From Selenomonadales bacterium (lineage in GTDB: Bacteria > Bacillota > Negativicutes > Sporomusales > UBA7701), in contig JARKNV010000069.1 in assembly GCA_029976065.1 (NCBI GenBank), positions 62,001 through 126,000 on the forward strand: a stretch of 64,000 nucleotides of DNA, given 5' to 3'. Numbering within the stretch: position 1 is the first letter of the stretch; every line of letters begins with the position of its first letter. The translations under genes were made by a program, and so were the position numbers. The notes beneath the pieces were generated by a model. The model was not told where the DNA came from. It did not search any database and saw nothing but the letters and a program-made list of their open reading frames with translations. Positions 7,640 through 17,651 of this stretch are shown one piece after another.

Positions 7640-8758
7640 ATGTTGTTTAGTGGTGATAGACGGACGAAAATCTATGCGACCGCGGGGGGGCTGGTGATGG
7701 TCTGCCTGCTGGGATTCCTGGCGTGGCGGATCGCGGACGATTACAGCCTCAGCCGGGAGCGGAGCCAGCGCCTGTCCGCGACCAACGTGGCCGTGCGGGT
7801 GGCCACGGTGGTGTCCCGCGATATCGCCGCGAAGTATACCTTCGCCGGCAAACTGGAGCCGGCCTGGAATATCGACGTGAGCCCCCAGATCGAGGGCCGC
7901 ATCGACCGGCTGCTGGTCTCCGAGGGGGACGTCGTGAGCGCCGGGGCGATTGTTGCCATCCTGGATACGCGGGAGCTGGCCGGGCAGGTGGCGTCGGCGG
8001 AGGCCAACCTGGCGGCGGCCCGCGGCAGCCTGGCCCAGGCCCAGGGCGATCTGAAACGGTCGGAGGGTCTCGCCGGGTTTAATGCCATTTCGAAGCAGAC
8101 GCTGGAGAACGACCGCATCAGGGTGGACATCGCCAAGGCCCAGGTGGCGGCGGCGGCGGCCAACGCCGATTCGGTGAGGGCCCGCCTGAACAACGGCCGG
8201 GTGTTGGCCTCGCGCAGCGGCGTGGTCGCCAAGCAGTATCAGGGCGAAGGCGCGTACGCCCGTCCCGGCCTGGCGATCATCAACCTGGCCGGCGAGGACG
8301 AGATGGTGGCCAGGCTGGTGGTGACGGAGCCGGTTGCCAGGGTGCTGGCGAACGGCGCGACGGTGCAGATGCGGGTGGAGGCGCTGAGCCGGACGGTTGC
8401 CGGCAAGGTGACGCGGACGGTGGCGTTGTCCGACCAGGCGGAGCTTAGTTACGCGGTGACGGTGTCGTTCCCGAACGCCGACCGGCGGCTGAAATCGGGC
8501 ATGACGGCCAGCGGCGAGGCTTCCGGCCCGCTGGTCAGGAATGCCGCGGCCATCCCCGCCCAGGCGGTTATCAGCCGTGAAGGGCGCAAAACGGTGTTCG
8601 TGATAATGAAGGACGGCGTGACCGATCAGCGCAATATCAAGGCGGGGGTTAGCGACGGGGCCTGGGTGGAGGTGCTGGAGGGCCTGACGGCGGACGAGCG
8701 CGTGGTGGTGTCGGGGTTGGACAAGATGCAGGACGGCATGCGCGTAAACGTGCAATAG
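7640..8758 (+). CDS. RND-type periplasmic adaptor subunit (orphan)
   Basis: 372 residues. One N-terminal helix (AGGLVMVCLLGFLAWRIA), a lipoyl half near 75-105, an alpha-helical hairpin (about 110-180), a second lipoyl half with SGVVAKQYQGEGAYARPG, a beta-barrel and the membrane-proximal domain (VFVIMKDG). This is the AcrA/MexA adaptor layout. No RND pump or outer membrane channel is encoded in the window. It sits 33 bases after the ABC gene on the same strand and before the terminator at 8776-8809, so it appears to be the last gene of the export operon. Why the cassette has two adaptors is unclear. Confidence 0.8.
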   Translation: MLFSGDRRTKIYATAGGLVMVCLLGFLAWRIADDYSLSRERSQRLSATNVAVRVATVVSRDIAAKYTFAGKLEPAWNIDVSPQIEGRIDRLLVSEGDVVSAGAIVAILDTRELAGQVASAEANLAAARGSLAQAQGDLKRSEGLAGFNAISKQTLENDRIRVDIAKAQVAAAAANADSVRARLNNGRVLASRSGVVAKQYQGEGAYARPGLAIINLAGEDEMVARLVVTEPVARVLANGATVQMRVEALSRTVAGKVTRTVALSDQAELSYAVTVSFPNADRRLKSGMTASGEASGPLVRNAAAIPAQAVISREGRKTVFVIMKDGVTDQRNIKAGVSDGAWVEVLEGLTADERVVVSGLDKMQDGMRVNVQ

Positions 8759-8775
8759 GGGTAGCACAAGCAAAT

Positions 8776-8809
8776 AAAAACAACGGCGAACCGGTTCGCC
8801 GTTGTTTTT
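8776..8809. terminator. Bidirectional intrinsic terminator
   Basis: A perfect 34-bp palindrome centred on CCGG (8791-8794), with A-run on the left and T-run on the right. It separates the converging export operon (plus) and catabolic operon (minus) and can terminate both. Confidence 0.9.
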
Positions 8810-8816
8810 TATTTGT

Positions 8817-10184
8817 TCATCTCCCGGTCAGGAAAGCGAGCCGGTCGCGCACATCGGGGACGTCTTCGAGGCCGGCGACGGTTTTCAGGAGGGCTTCGGC
8901 GGTCGGCGGGGCGGATACGCCGCCGGCGAGGGAGCGGAATTTTTCCTCGGTCTCGGCGTAAGTGACGGGGTTCTGGGGGTCGCCCTTGGGGTAGGCGATG
9001 AATTGCCGGTGGCAAAGGCCGTCGTCGGTGGTGGCGATGACCAGGGCCGACCATTTATCGGGGTTGCGCCGGTATTCGTCGTCGAGTCCGGGGTCGACCT
9101 CGACGGCGACGCAGCCCATCAGGCGCCTGAGTTCGGCGTCGGCGGCCCGGTCGGGGGCGAATTCCTCCACCCCCACCCGGCCGTAGCGGAAGGCGGCGGC
9201 GGTGCAGTACTGGAGGCTGAATTTGCTGCCGTAGGCGTTCCGGGGGGCGGGGTTGTTGACGAGGTTTTCGGCGACGGCATTTGTGCGGACGACGACGGCG
9301 GCGATGCGGGCGGGGTCGAAGCCGGAACGGGCGCGCAGCAGCTGGGCGGCGTTGATGGCGGGGTGGCAGTGCTTGCAGGCGGCGTAGGGCTTGAAGGAGT
9401 TTTCGTCGATCTTGTAGGCCCCATTTCCCAGTCCGGCGGTGAGTTTATCGAGGCGGGGAGCCGGCGACATGGCGCGGCAGAAGCCCTTTTCGCCTTCGAG
9501 GATGGCGGTGGCGCCGGTGAAGCCCTCGCGGGCGAGGACGGCGGCGAGGATGCCGTTCATGGCCGCCTTGCCGGCGTGCAGGGTTTTGCTCATCGCCCCG
9601 TCGCGGAGGAATTCCCACAGGCCGGCGGCCTGGGAGCCGGCCGAGCCGAGGCAATGGGCCGTCTGGCCGGCGTCGAGGCCAAGGAGGCTGGCGGCGGCGG
9701 CGGCGGCCCCGAAGGTGCCGGCGGTGCCGGTGGTGTGCCAGTAGAAGTAGGCTTCGGGATTGACGGCCTCCCCCACCCTGGCGCCGACTTCGTAGCCGGC
9801 GGCAACGGCGGTGATAAGGGCGGGGCCGGAGGCGCCGGTTTGCTCGGCGACGGCGAGGGCGGCGGGGACGACGACGGTGCCGAGGTGGATGATGGAGGCG
9901 TTGTGGAGGTCATCCATGTCGAGGGCGTGGGAGAAGGCGCCGTTGGCGAGGGCGGCGTTGAGGGCGGTGGTGCGGAGGGGGGCGGCGCCGAAAACGGTGG
10001 CCTCCTCCCCTTTTCCCTGGACGGCGACGACCCGCCGGATTATCCCGCCCGGCTGCTCGGCGGAGCCGCGGATGCAGCAGGCGAGCCAGTCGAGGATGCA
10101 CTGCCGGGCCATGAGGCGGGTGGCGGGGGAAAGGTGTTCGTAGCGGAGGCCGGCCGTGAAGGCGGCCAGGGCGCGGGTGGCCAT
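8817..10184 (-). CDS. MmgE/PrpD family protein
   Basis: 455 residues. Start chosen at 10184 (MATRALAAFTAGL), preceded by AGGAGGG; an upstream in-frame extension is Pro/Ser-rich noise. Family landmarks: an early helical domain (MARQCILDWLACCIRG), an ALDMDDLHNASIIHLGTVV segment matching the conserved HxG region near 90-110, and the KPYAACKHCHPAI motif with active-site-like Lys, Cys and His near 290. Known members are 2-methylcitrate dehydratase, cis-aconitate decarboxylase and imidate or epimerase enzymes. The substrate cannot be read from sequence. It is the last gene after the B12 mutase subunits, so it probably processes an acid or acyl product of that pathway. Confidence 0.88.
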   Translation of the reverse strand: MATRALAAFTAGLRYEHLSPATRLMARQCILDWLACCIRGSAEQPGGIIRRVVAVQGKGEEATVFGAAPLRTTALNAALANGAFSHALDMDDLHNASIIHLGTVVVPAALAVAEQTGASGPALITAVAAGYEVGARVGEAVNPEAYFYWHTTGTAGTFGAAAAAASLLGLDAGQTAHCLGSAGSQAAGLWEFLRDGAMSKTLHAGKAAMNGILAAVLAREGFTGATAILEGEKGFCRAMSPAPRLDKLTAGLGNGAYKIDENSFKPYAACKHCHPAINAAQLLRARSGFDPARIAAVVVRTNAVAENLVNNPAPRNAYGSKFSLQYCTAAAFRYGRVGVEEFAPDRAADAELRRLMGCVAVEVDPGLDDEYRRNPDKWSALVIATTDDGLCHRQFIAYPKGDPQNPVTYAETEEKFRSLAGGVSAPPTAEALLKTVAGLEDVPDVRDRLAFLTGR

Positions 10185-10197
10185 GTCGTGGTCCCTC

Positions 10198-10587
10198 CTA
10201 TCCGACGTTGTTCCTGATGAATTCGGCGACCGCGGCGGTGCTGGCGCCGGGGGTGAAGATCTCGGCGACGCCGACCGCCTTGAGGGCGGGAATGTCGGCC
10301 TCGGGGATGACGCCGCCGCCGATGACGAGGACATCCCCCAGGCCCTTGTTGCGGAGGAGTTCGACTATCCTGGGAAACAGATGGGTGTGGGCGCCGGACA
10401 GGATGCTGAGGGCGACGACGTCGACGTCCTCCTGCAGGGCGGTTTCGACGATCTGCTCGGGGGTCTGCCTGAGGCCGGTGTAGATGACTTCCATGCCGGC
10501 GTCGCGCAGGGCGCGGCTGATGACCTTGGCGCCCCGGTCATGGCCGTCGAGGCCGGGTTTGGCGACAAGGACGCGGATTTTTTCCAT
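10198..10587 (-). CDS. Cobalamin-binding small subunit of acyl-CoA mutase
   Basis: 129 residues, a stand-alone B12-binding domain of the methylmalonyl-CoA mutase C-terminal type. The DxHxxG motif (D14-G-H16-D-R-G19) supplies the histidine ligand of cobalt, with the following SGAHTHLF and [11 protein letters not shown] segments lining the nucleotide-tail cleft. It lies 17 bases after the large subunit at 10605-12260. As in isobutyryl- and 2-hydroxyisobutyryl-CoA mutases, catalytic and B12 domains are separate chains. The cobalamin operon at 27.5-43.5 kb would supply its cofactor. Confidence 0.93.
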   Translation of the reverse strand: MEKIRVLVAKPGLDGHDRGAKVISRALRDAGMEVIYTGLRQTPEQIVETALQEDVDVVALSILSGAHTHLFPRIVELLRNKGLGDVLVIGGGVIPEADIPALKAVGVAEIFTPGASTAAVAEFIRNNVG

Positions 10588-10604
10588 GCCTCTCCCCTCC
10601 TTCC

Positions 10605-12252
<1,648 letters not shown>

Positions 12253-12260
<8 letters not shown>

Positions 12261-13779
12261 TTGCTGGTCCCCCCTTGCCGTTTTTCATCGTGCCTGTCCG
12301 GTTGTAGCGGTCATGGAACGCGAACGCCTGGTTAAGGTCGTGCGGGGTGTGGCCGCCGCCTTGTTCGGCGGCCCGGACGTATTCCAAAAGCGGCCCGCGG
12401 TAGTCGGGGTGGGCGCAGTTGGCGATGATGACGCGGGCCCGCTCGCGCGGACTGAGGCCGCGGACGTCGGCGACGCCGTGCTCGGTGACGAAGACCATGG
12501 CGTCATGCTCGGTGTGGTCGCAGTGGCTGACCATGGGTACGACGCGCGAGATGGCGCCGTTCCTGGCGACCGACTCGGCGGTAAAGATGGTGAGGTAGCC
12601 GTTGCGCATGTAGTCGCCGCTGCCGCCGATGCCGTTCATCATGTGGGTGCCCATGACGTGGGTGGAGTTGGCGTGGCCGTAGATGTCGAATTCTAGCGGG
12701 GTGTTGAGGGCGATGACCCCCAGGCGGCGGATGACTTCGGGGTGGTTGCTGATGTCGAGCGGCCGGAGGACGAGGGCGCGGCGGTAGAGCCCGGGATCGC
12801 GGCGGAAGCGTTCGAGGACGCCGGGCGAAGGGGTGAAGGCGCAGCCCGAGGCGGCGGTTATTTTGCCTGCTTCGATGAGGGCGAAGACGGCGTCCTGGAG
12901 GATTTCGGAATACATGTGGAGGTTTTCGAACGGCGAGGCAGCCAGGCCGGCGAGGACGGCGTTGGCGATGCTGCCGACCCCGGACTGGAGGGGCAGCATT
13001 GCGGTGGGGATGCGGCCGCGCTTCTGCTCGTGCGCGAGAAAGTCGATGAGGTTGGCGGCGATTTTTCTGCCGAGGTCGTCGGGCGGTTCGAGGTTGCGGA
13101 CCTTGTCGGGGACGTCGGATTCGACGATGGCGGCGATGCGGCCCAGGCCGCAGGCGACATAGGGGCCGCCGATGCGGTCGAGGGTGTCGTAGATGGGGAT
13201 TTCGCGGCGCCGCGGCGGCCGGGGGAGGACGAAGATGTCGTGCATGCCTTCGAGTTCCAGGGGCTGGGCGGTGTTGACCTCGACGATGACCTGGGCGGCG
13301 TGCTGGACGAGCATGGGGGTGTTGCCGACGCCGGGGCCGAGGACGAGGTCCCCCGTGGCGGTGACGGCGACGGCTTCGACGATGGCGACGTCGACGGGGC
13401 CGAGGAAGCCGTAGTCGATCTGCTGGGCGAAGTGGCTGAGGTGGAGGTCGGTGTAGCGGATGTCGCCGCTGTTGATGGCGACGCGCATGCTTTTGTTGGA
13501 GGCGGCGTAGTAGGGCGCCCGGCGGGCGATTGCGCCGACGGCGGCGAGTTCCTCCTCGATCTCGGGCCCGACCGAGGCTCCGGACCAGAGGTTGATCCGG
13601 CACTTCCGCCCGGCGGCGACGGCGCGGGCCAGCGCCTGGGCAACCTTTTTAGGGTACCCGGACGGGGTGAAGCCGCTGACGCCGACGGTCATGCCGTCGC
13701 CGATGAGGGCGGCGGCCTGGTCGGCGGTGACGATTTTGGCGAACAGCGCCGGATGGCGGAGATGTTCGGCTGTTAGCAT
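12253..13779 (-). CDS. Acetyl-CoA hydrolase/CoA-transferase family (Cat1-like)
   Basis: 508 residues; start at 13779 ([10 protein letters not shown]) behind a GGGGGG run, 19 bases after the sigma-54 start region. Family features are the [13 protein letters not shown]-terminal loop, the EILQDA segment with the probable catalytic glutamate near 300, and the glycine-rich [12 protein letters not shown] near 405. Homologues move CoA between acetyl-CoA and succinate or other short acids. First gene of the block ending with the mutase and MmgE/PrpD genes. It could activate the imported acid or recover CoA from succinyl-CoA made by the mutase. Confidence 0.9.
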
Positions 13780-13807
13780 GGTAAGCCCCCCTTTCGCCGC
13801 CGGTAAA

Positions 13808-13823
13808 TGCATATATAGTGCCA
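13808..13823 (-). promoter_or_regulatory. Sigma-54 promoter of the CoA-transferase/mutase operon
   Basis: The minus strand reads TGGCAC-TATAT-ATGCA, against the consensus TGGCAC-N5-TTGCA: one mismatch, with GG and GC exactly 12 apart. The expected start is near 13798, giving a leader of about 19 bases before the CoA transferase. The neighbouring gene at 13993-15546 encodes a sigma-54 activator with an intact GAFTGA loop. Confidence 0.75.
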
Positions 13824-13890
13824 ACGTGCGCGGGACAAGGTCCGGCGGCGGCAGCCCGGCGGACGGAGGCAACAAAAAAACCGCCCGGGC

Positions 13891-13991
13891 GTTCAATTAT
13901 GAACAGCGAGAACGGTTAGCGGCCGGAAGACGGCTATTCGCTTGGGAATTACCGGTTGCGTTCGTTTTTGCAACAGCGCTCAATAATGAAC
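13891..13991 (-). promoter_or_regulatory. Two upstream activator sites (GTTCA-N4-TGAAC)
   Basis: Dyad 1 at 13891-13904 is perfect (GTTCA-ATTA-TGAAC); dyad 2 at 13978-13991 is GCTCA-ATAA-TGAAC. They are 87 bases apart, about eight helical turns, and lie about 95 and 185 bases upstream of the predicted sigma-54 start. This is the usual placing of enhancer sites. The distal one directly follows the stop codon of the activator gene. Confidence 0.6.
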
Positions 13992-13992
13992 G

Positions 13993-15546
13993 CTAGTCAA
14001 GGGTGTCGAGGCCGTGCCGGTTGACGATCCGCCAGAGGGTGGTGCGGTTGATGCCCAGGCGGCGGGCGGCTTCGGCCTTGTTGTGGCCGCACAGTTCGAG
14101 GGCCTGCTGGATGAGCTCGCGCTCGGCCCTGTTCATATGCTCGTCGTAGAGGGAGAGCCCCGCGCCGTCCTGGCCGGCGCCGGCCGTGACCGCGGGCGGC
14201 AGGTGCTCGGGGGCGATGGAGCGGCTGCCGGCGGCGACGATGTTGAAGGCGTATTCGAGGCTGTTTTGCAGTTCGCGGACATTGCCCGGCCAGGTGTAGG
14301 CGCACAGGGCCCGCATGGCTTCGGGGGTGATTTCCTGCACGCGTTTGCCCATCATGGCGGAGTATTTTTTCATGAAGTGGTCGGTGAGGGCGAGTACGTC
14401 CTCCAGCCGTTCGCGGAGTGGCGGGATGAGGATGGCGATTACGTTGAGGCGGAAATAGAGGTCGGGACGGAAGGTGCCGGCGCGGATGAGGTCGAGAAGC
14501 GATTTATTGGTGGAGGCGATGACCCGCACGTCCACGGGCGTTGCCTTGGCGTCGCCCACGCGGGTGACCTCGCGTTCCTGGAGCACCCGGAGCAGTTTGA
14601 CCTGCAAGTGGTACGGCATTTCGCTGATTTCGTCGAGGAAAAGGGTGCCGCCGTCGGCCTGGGCGAAAGCGCCGACCTGGCCGGCTTTGCGCGCGCCGGT
14701 GAAGGCGCCGTCGGCGTAGCCGAACAGGGTGCTTTCGACGAGGTCGGCGGGGATGGCGCCGCAGTTGATGGCGACGAAGGGGCGGGCCGCCCGGCTGCTG
14801 AGGTTGTGGATGGCCTGGGCGAACAGTTCCTTGCCTGTGCCGGTTTCGCCGGCGATGAGGACGGTGGACTGCGAGGCGGCGGCGTCGCGGGCGAGGTTTT
14901 TGGCTTTGACGATCGCCGGGCTTTGGCCGACGATGTCTTCGAACTGGTAGCGGGCGTAGCGGTAGTGGCTGACGTTGTCGAGGAGGCGCTGGCGCTGTTT
15001 GCTGGCGTGCTGGTTGTTGAACGCCAGGCCGTATTCGGCGGTGAGGGGAACGCGGACGGCGGTGGCCCCGGGGGTCATAACGGAGGGGCCCATGCTCGGC
15101 CGCTGTTCGCTCATGACCTGGCGGCAGAGATGGGTGAGGATGCCGAGGGCGCCGGGGTTGGGGCTGCCGTCGGGGTGGACGGCTTTGACGCGGATGCCGC
15201 GCGCGTCGAACAACACGGCGTCGCCGCCGGCGACCTGGGCGATGTAGGGCAGCGATTCCTCAATGATGCGGCGGAAGGCGAGTTTGTTTTCGAGTTGGCG
15301 GCGGTTGTCGAGGAGAAGGAGGTTTTCCCCCAGCCTGAGGACGACGGTGGTGACGCCGTCCTCGGCGGTGACTGCTTTTACGGCGTCGCCGGCAAGGAGG
15401 TCGTAGAGTTCGCCGACGGGCGGCAGGCGGCCGGAAAGGCCGGCCCGGCCGAGGACGGCGCCGTCGCGGCCGTACAAGAGGGCCGCGCCGCCGGCCAATT
15501 CGGCGAGCATGTCCATCGTTTCCTGGTCCGGGTGCCTGTCGGTCAT
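13993..15546 (-). CDS. Sigma-54-dependent transcriptional activator
   Basis: 517 residues; start at 15546 (MTDRHPDQETMDM) behind GGGGAGG. The N-terminal about 190 residues form a PAS-like sensory region with no receiver aspartate pattern, so a small-molecule sensor is likelier than a phosphorylation target. The AAA+ domain has Walker A GETGTGKE near 232, the sigma-54 contact loop GAFTGA near 280 and GGTLFLDE. A Fis-type HTH ends the protein (NKAEAARRLGINRTTLWRI, near 485-505). It sits between the dehydrogenase and the CoA transferase, beside a matching sigma-54 promoter and two dyads. It probably activates the catabolic block in response to its substrate. Confidence 0.93.
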   Translation of the reverse strand: MTDRHPDQETMDMLAELAGGAALLYGRDGAVLGRAGLSGRLPPVGELYDLLAGDAVKAVTAEDGVTTVVLRLGENLLLLDNRRQLENKLAFRRIIEESLPYIAQVAGGDAVLFDARGIRVKAVHPDGSPNPGALGILTHLCRQVMSEQRPSMGPSVMTPGATAVRVPLTAEYGLAFNNQHASKQRQRLLDNVSHYRYARYQFEDIVGQSPAIVKAKNLARDAAASQSTVLIAGETGTGKELFAQAIHNLSSRAARPFVAINCGAIPADLVESTLFGYADGAFTGARKAGQVGAFAQADGGTLFLDEISEMPYHLQVKLLRVLQEREVTRVGDAKATPVDVRVIASTNKSLLDLIRAGTFRPDLYFRLNVIAILIPPLRERLEDVLALTDHFMKKYSAMMGKRVQEITPEAMRALCAYTWPGNVRELQNSLEYAFNIVAAGSRSIAPEHLPPAVTAGAGQDGAGLSLYDEHMNRAERELIQQALELCGHNKAEAARRLGINRTTLWRIVNRHGLDTLD

Positions 15547-15668
15547 GGGTTCCGCCTCCCCCGCCCCACCGCTGCGCCGGTGCGGGCGTGTTGTTCCCTG
15601 TCCTTTATTATACATCCGCCGGCGGCCGGCACGGAAGAGACGGCCGCGATTTTCCGCGCGCAGGGCAA

Positions 15669-15693
15669 GGCCCCGGCATTTTCCGCCGGGGCC
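15669..15693 (-). terminator. Intrinsic hairpin after the hydroxyacyl-CoA dehydrogenase gene
   Basis: A nine-base stem GGCCCCGGC/GCCGGGGCC with a seven-base loop lies ten bases after the stop of the 15703-16662 gene. The T-run is weak (TTGCCC), so it may only partly terminate before the regulator gene. Confidence 0.6.
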
Positions 15694-15702
15694 GCGTGGC
15701 GC

Positions 15703-16662
15703 TTATATCCGTTCGTTGATGAGGTCTTTGGTGGCTTTGAAGACTTTGAAGAGCATTTTGTCGCGTTTCTTGCAGACTTCGGCGACGCTGCGGCCGCTGT
15801 AGTCGAAGAAGCCTTTGCCGGTCTTGACGCCGAGTTCGCCTTTGTCGACGTGGTCGAAGAGGGCTTTGGGGCGCTTGCTGGGCTCGGGCGGCTTGTAGCT
15901 GGCGTTGATGATGTTGTTGGCGCTGATGTCGAGGCCGGTGAAGTCGAAGCGCTGCACGAGGCCGAGGACCATGCCCCGGGGCATGAGGCTGGCCTTGACG
16001 GCCAGGTCGAGTTGCTCGGGGGTGCAGATGCCGTTGTCGAGCAGGTAGAATACTTCGGTGTTGAGGAGGATCTGGATGCGGTTGATGATGTAGCCGGGCA
16101 CGAATTTTTCCATTCTGACCGGCGTTTTGCCGCACTTCTGGAGGAGGGCGATGGTGACGGCCATCGTTTCCTCGCTGGTCTGTTCGCCGCGGGCGACTTC
16201 GACGAGGGGCAGGATCTGCGGCGGGGCGTACCAGTGGGCGGTGGTGAAATTGGGCAGCCGCCGCTCGGGGACGTAGAGGAAGGGGTTGAGCGAGGAGGCG
16301 TTGGAGACGATGATGGCGTCCGGCGGCAGCAGTTTGTCGAGTTCTTCGAATAGGGCCTGTTTGACGTCGGGCTTTTCGGCGACGGTCTCCTGGGCGAACT
16401 GGACGCCGGCGACCGCTTCGGAAAGGCTGGTGAAAAATTTTACCCGGCCGACGACTTCCTTGGCCTGTTCGGGGGTGAGCAGTTCTTCCTCGACGAAGGT
16501 GTCGACGTTGGTTTTGAGCATGACTTTGGCTTTTTCTAGGGTTTCGGCGCTGCGGGTGTAGAGGTTGACTTCGTAGCCGCCCATGGCGTAGTTCTGGGCG
16601 ATGCCCGGCCCCATGGTGCCGGCGCCGAGGACGGCGATTTTTTTGATGTCGGCGAGCTTCAT
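15703..16662 (-). CDS. 3-hydroxyacyl-CoA dehydrogenase-like NAD-dependent dehydrogenase
   Basis: 319 residues. An N-terminal Rossmann fold (IAVLGAGTMGPGIAQNYA) and a C-terminal helical domain with NRIQILLNTEV. The SNASSL loop and the AHWYAPPQILPLVEV motif place it with the 3-hydroxyacyl-CoA dehydrogenase superfamily. AHWY..P rather than GHPF..P resembles members acting on free 3-hydroxy acids (gulonate- or carnitine-dehydrogenase-like). It is 47 bases downstream of the beta-keto acid cleavage enzyme, so it probably makes that enzyme's 3-keto substrate. Substrate identity is unknown. Confidence 0.88.
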   Translation of the reverse strand: MKLADIKKIAVLGAGTMGPGIAQNYAMGGYEVNLYTRSAETLEKAKVMLKTNVDTFVEEELLTPEQAKEVVGRVKFFTSLSEAVAGVQFAQETVAEKPDVKQALFEELDKLLPPDAIIVSNASSLNPFLYVPERRLPNFTTAHWYAPPQILPLVEVARGEQTSEETMAVTIALLQKCGKTPVRMEKFVPGYIINRIQILLNTEVFYLLDNGICTPEQLDLAVKASLMPRGMVLGLVQRFDFTGLDISANNIINASYKPPEPSKRPKALFDHVDKGELGVKTGKGFFDYSGRSVAEVCKKRDKMLFKVFKATKDLINERI

Positions 16663-16709
16663 GACGGTCCTCCCTTGTTTGTCGGTAGGCGCGGTTCGCG
16701 CCCGCTTTT

Positions 16710-17552
16710 TTATTTGTGCTTGACGAGGCCGAGTAGCTGGCGCGCTTCGGCGGCGGTGGCGATTTCCCGGCCGGCCATTTTGCCGTATTCGCAGGCGCGG
16801 GCGACGAGCTGGGCGTTGGTGGCATAGACGCCTTTTTCAATGAAGATGTTGTCTTCGAGGCCGACGCGCAGGCCGTCGCAGCCGGCGGCCAGGCCGGCGA
16901 GCATCATGGGGACGTGGGCCTTGCCGATGCCGGTGATGGACCAGGTGGAGCCGGCGGGCAGCTTGGGCAGCAGGTAGGCGACGCTTTCGAGGTTGCCGGG
17001 CATGCCGCCGGGAACGTCGAGGACGAGCTGGCAGTGGCAGGGGGTTTTGAGGATGCCCTTTTTGAGGTAGTATTCGATGTTGCCGATCATGCCGGCGTCG
17101 AAGATTTCGAGCTCGGGTTTGATCTGCAGGTCCTGGCACACTTTGCCGAGGCGCTCGAGGAAGGCCGGGGTGTTGAGGAAAACGTAGCTGTTGGCCCAGT
17201 TCATCGAGCCGGGATCGTAGGAGCACATTTCGGGCATCAGGACGGGCAGGTGGCCGACGCGGAGGTCTTCCGACCAGGCGCTGCCCGAGGTGGTGAGGTT
17301 GATTACGATGTCGAGGCCGGCGTCGGCGATGGCTTTGCGAATCTTGCCGACGACTTCGACGAAGATTTCCGTCTGCATGCTGTTTTTGCCGTTTTCGTCG
17401 CGGACGTGGATGTGGGCGATGGCGGCGCCGGCTTTGGCGCAGGCGACGACGTCGGCGACGATTTCGTCGGGGGTGATGGGGACGTGCGGCGTCTGGGCCT
17501 TGGTGGTGCCGGCCCCGCAGACGGCGGCGGTTATGATAAGTTTTTTGTTCAT
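16710..17552 (-). CDS. Beta-keto acid cleavage enzyme (BKACE, DUF849 family)
   Basis: 280 residues. Family features: N-terminal LIITAAVCGAGTT, the zinc motif HIHVRD (His47, His49), VPGGMPGN, and GLEDNIF near 235 carrying the third zinc ligand. BKACE enzymes react a 3-keto acid with acetyl-CoA to give acetoacetate and a new acyl-CoA. At the position of Glu14 in the 3-keto-5-aminohexanoate enzyme (as I recall it) this protein has Gly15, so it belongs to a different substrate subgroup. Acetoacetate from this step could enter the CoA transferase and thiolase encoded nearby. Confidence 0.92.
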   Translation of the reverse strand: MNKKLIITAAVCGAGTTKAQTPHVPITPDEIVADVVACAKAGAAIAHIHVRDENGKNSMQTEIFVEVVGKIRKAIADAGLDIVINLTTSGSAWSEDLRVGHLPVLMPEMCSYDPGSMNWANSYVFLNTPAFLERLGKVCQDLQIKPELEIFDAGMIGNIEYYLKKGILKTPCHCQLVLDVPGGMPGNLESVAYLLPKLPAGSTWSITGIGKAHVPMMLAGLAAGCDGLRVGLEDNIFIEKGVYATNAQLVARACEYGKMAGREIATAAEARQLLGLVKHK

Positions 17553-17651
17553 ATTCTCAGTCTCCTTAACGATGTTTTTTGTTTCTTGTTAGGACAATTG
17601 CTTGCGGTTGTCGTCGCACTATCGCCTCCCCCCCATACGTGTCCCGGCGGT

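Noticed and set aside
8802..10217. 471-codon plus-strand frame after the export operon
   Set aside because: Antisense to the MmgE/PrpD gene, which has clear family motifs and a ribosome site.
14014..16353. 779-codon open frame on the plus strand
   Set aside because: It runs antisense to the sigma-54 activator and dehydrogenase genes; composition is Gly/Ala/Val/Asp shadow coding of GC-rich DNA, with no domain.
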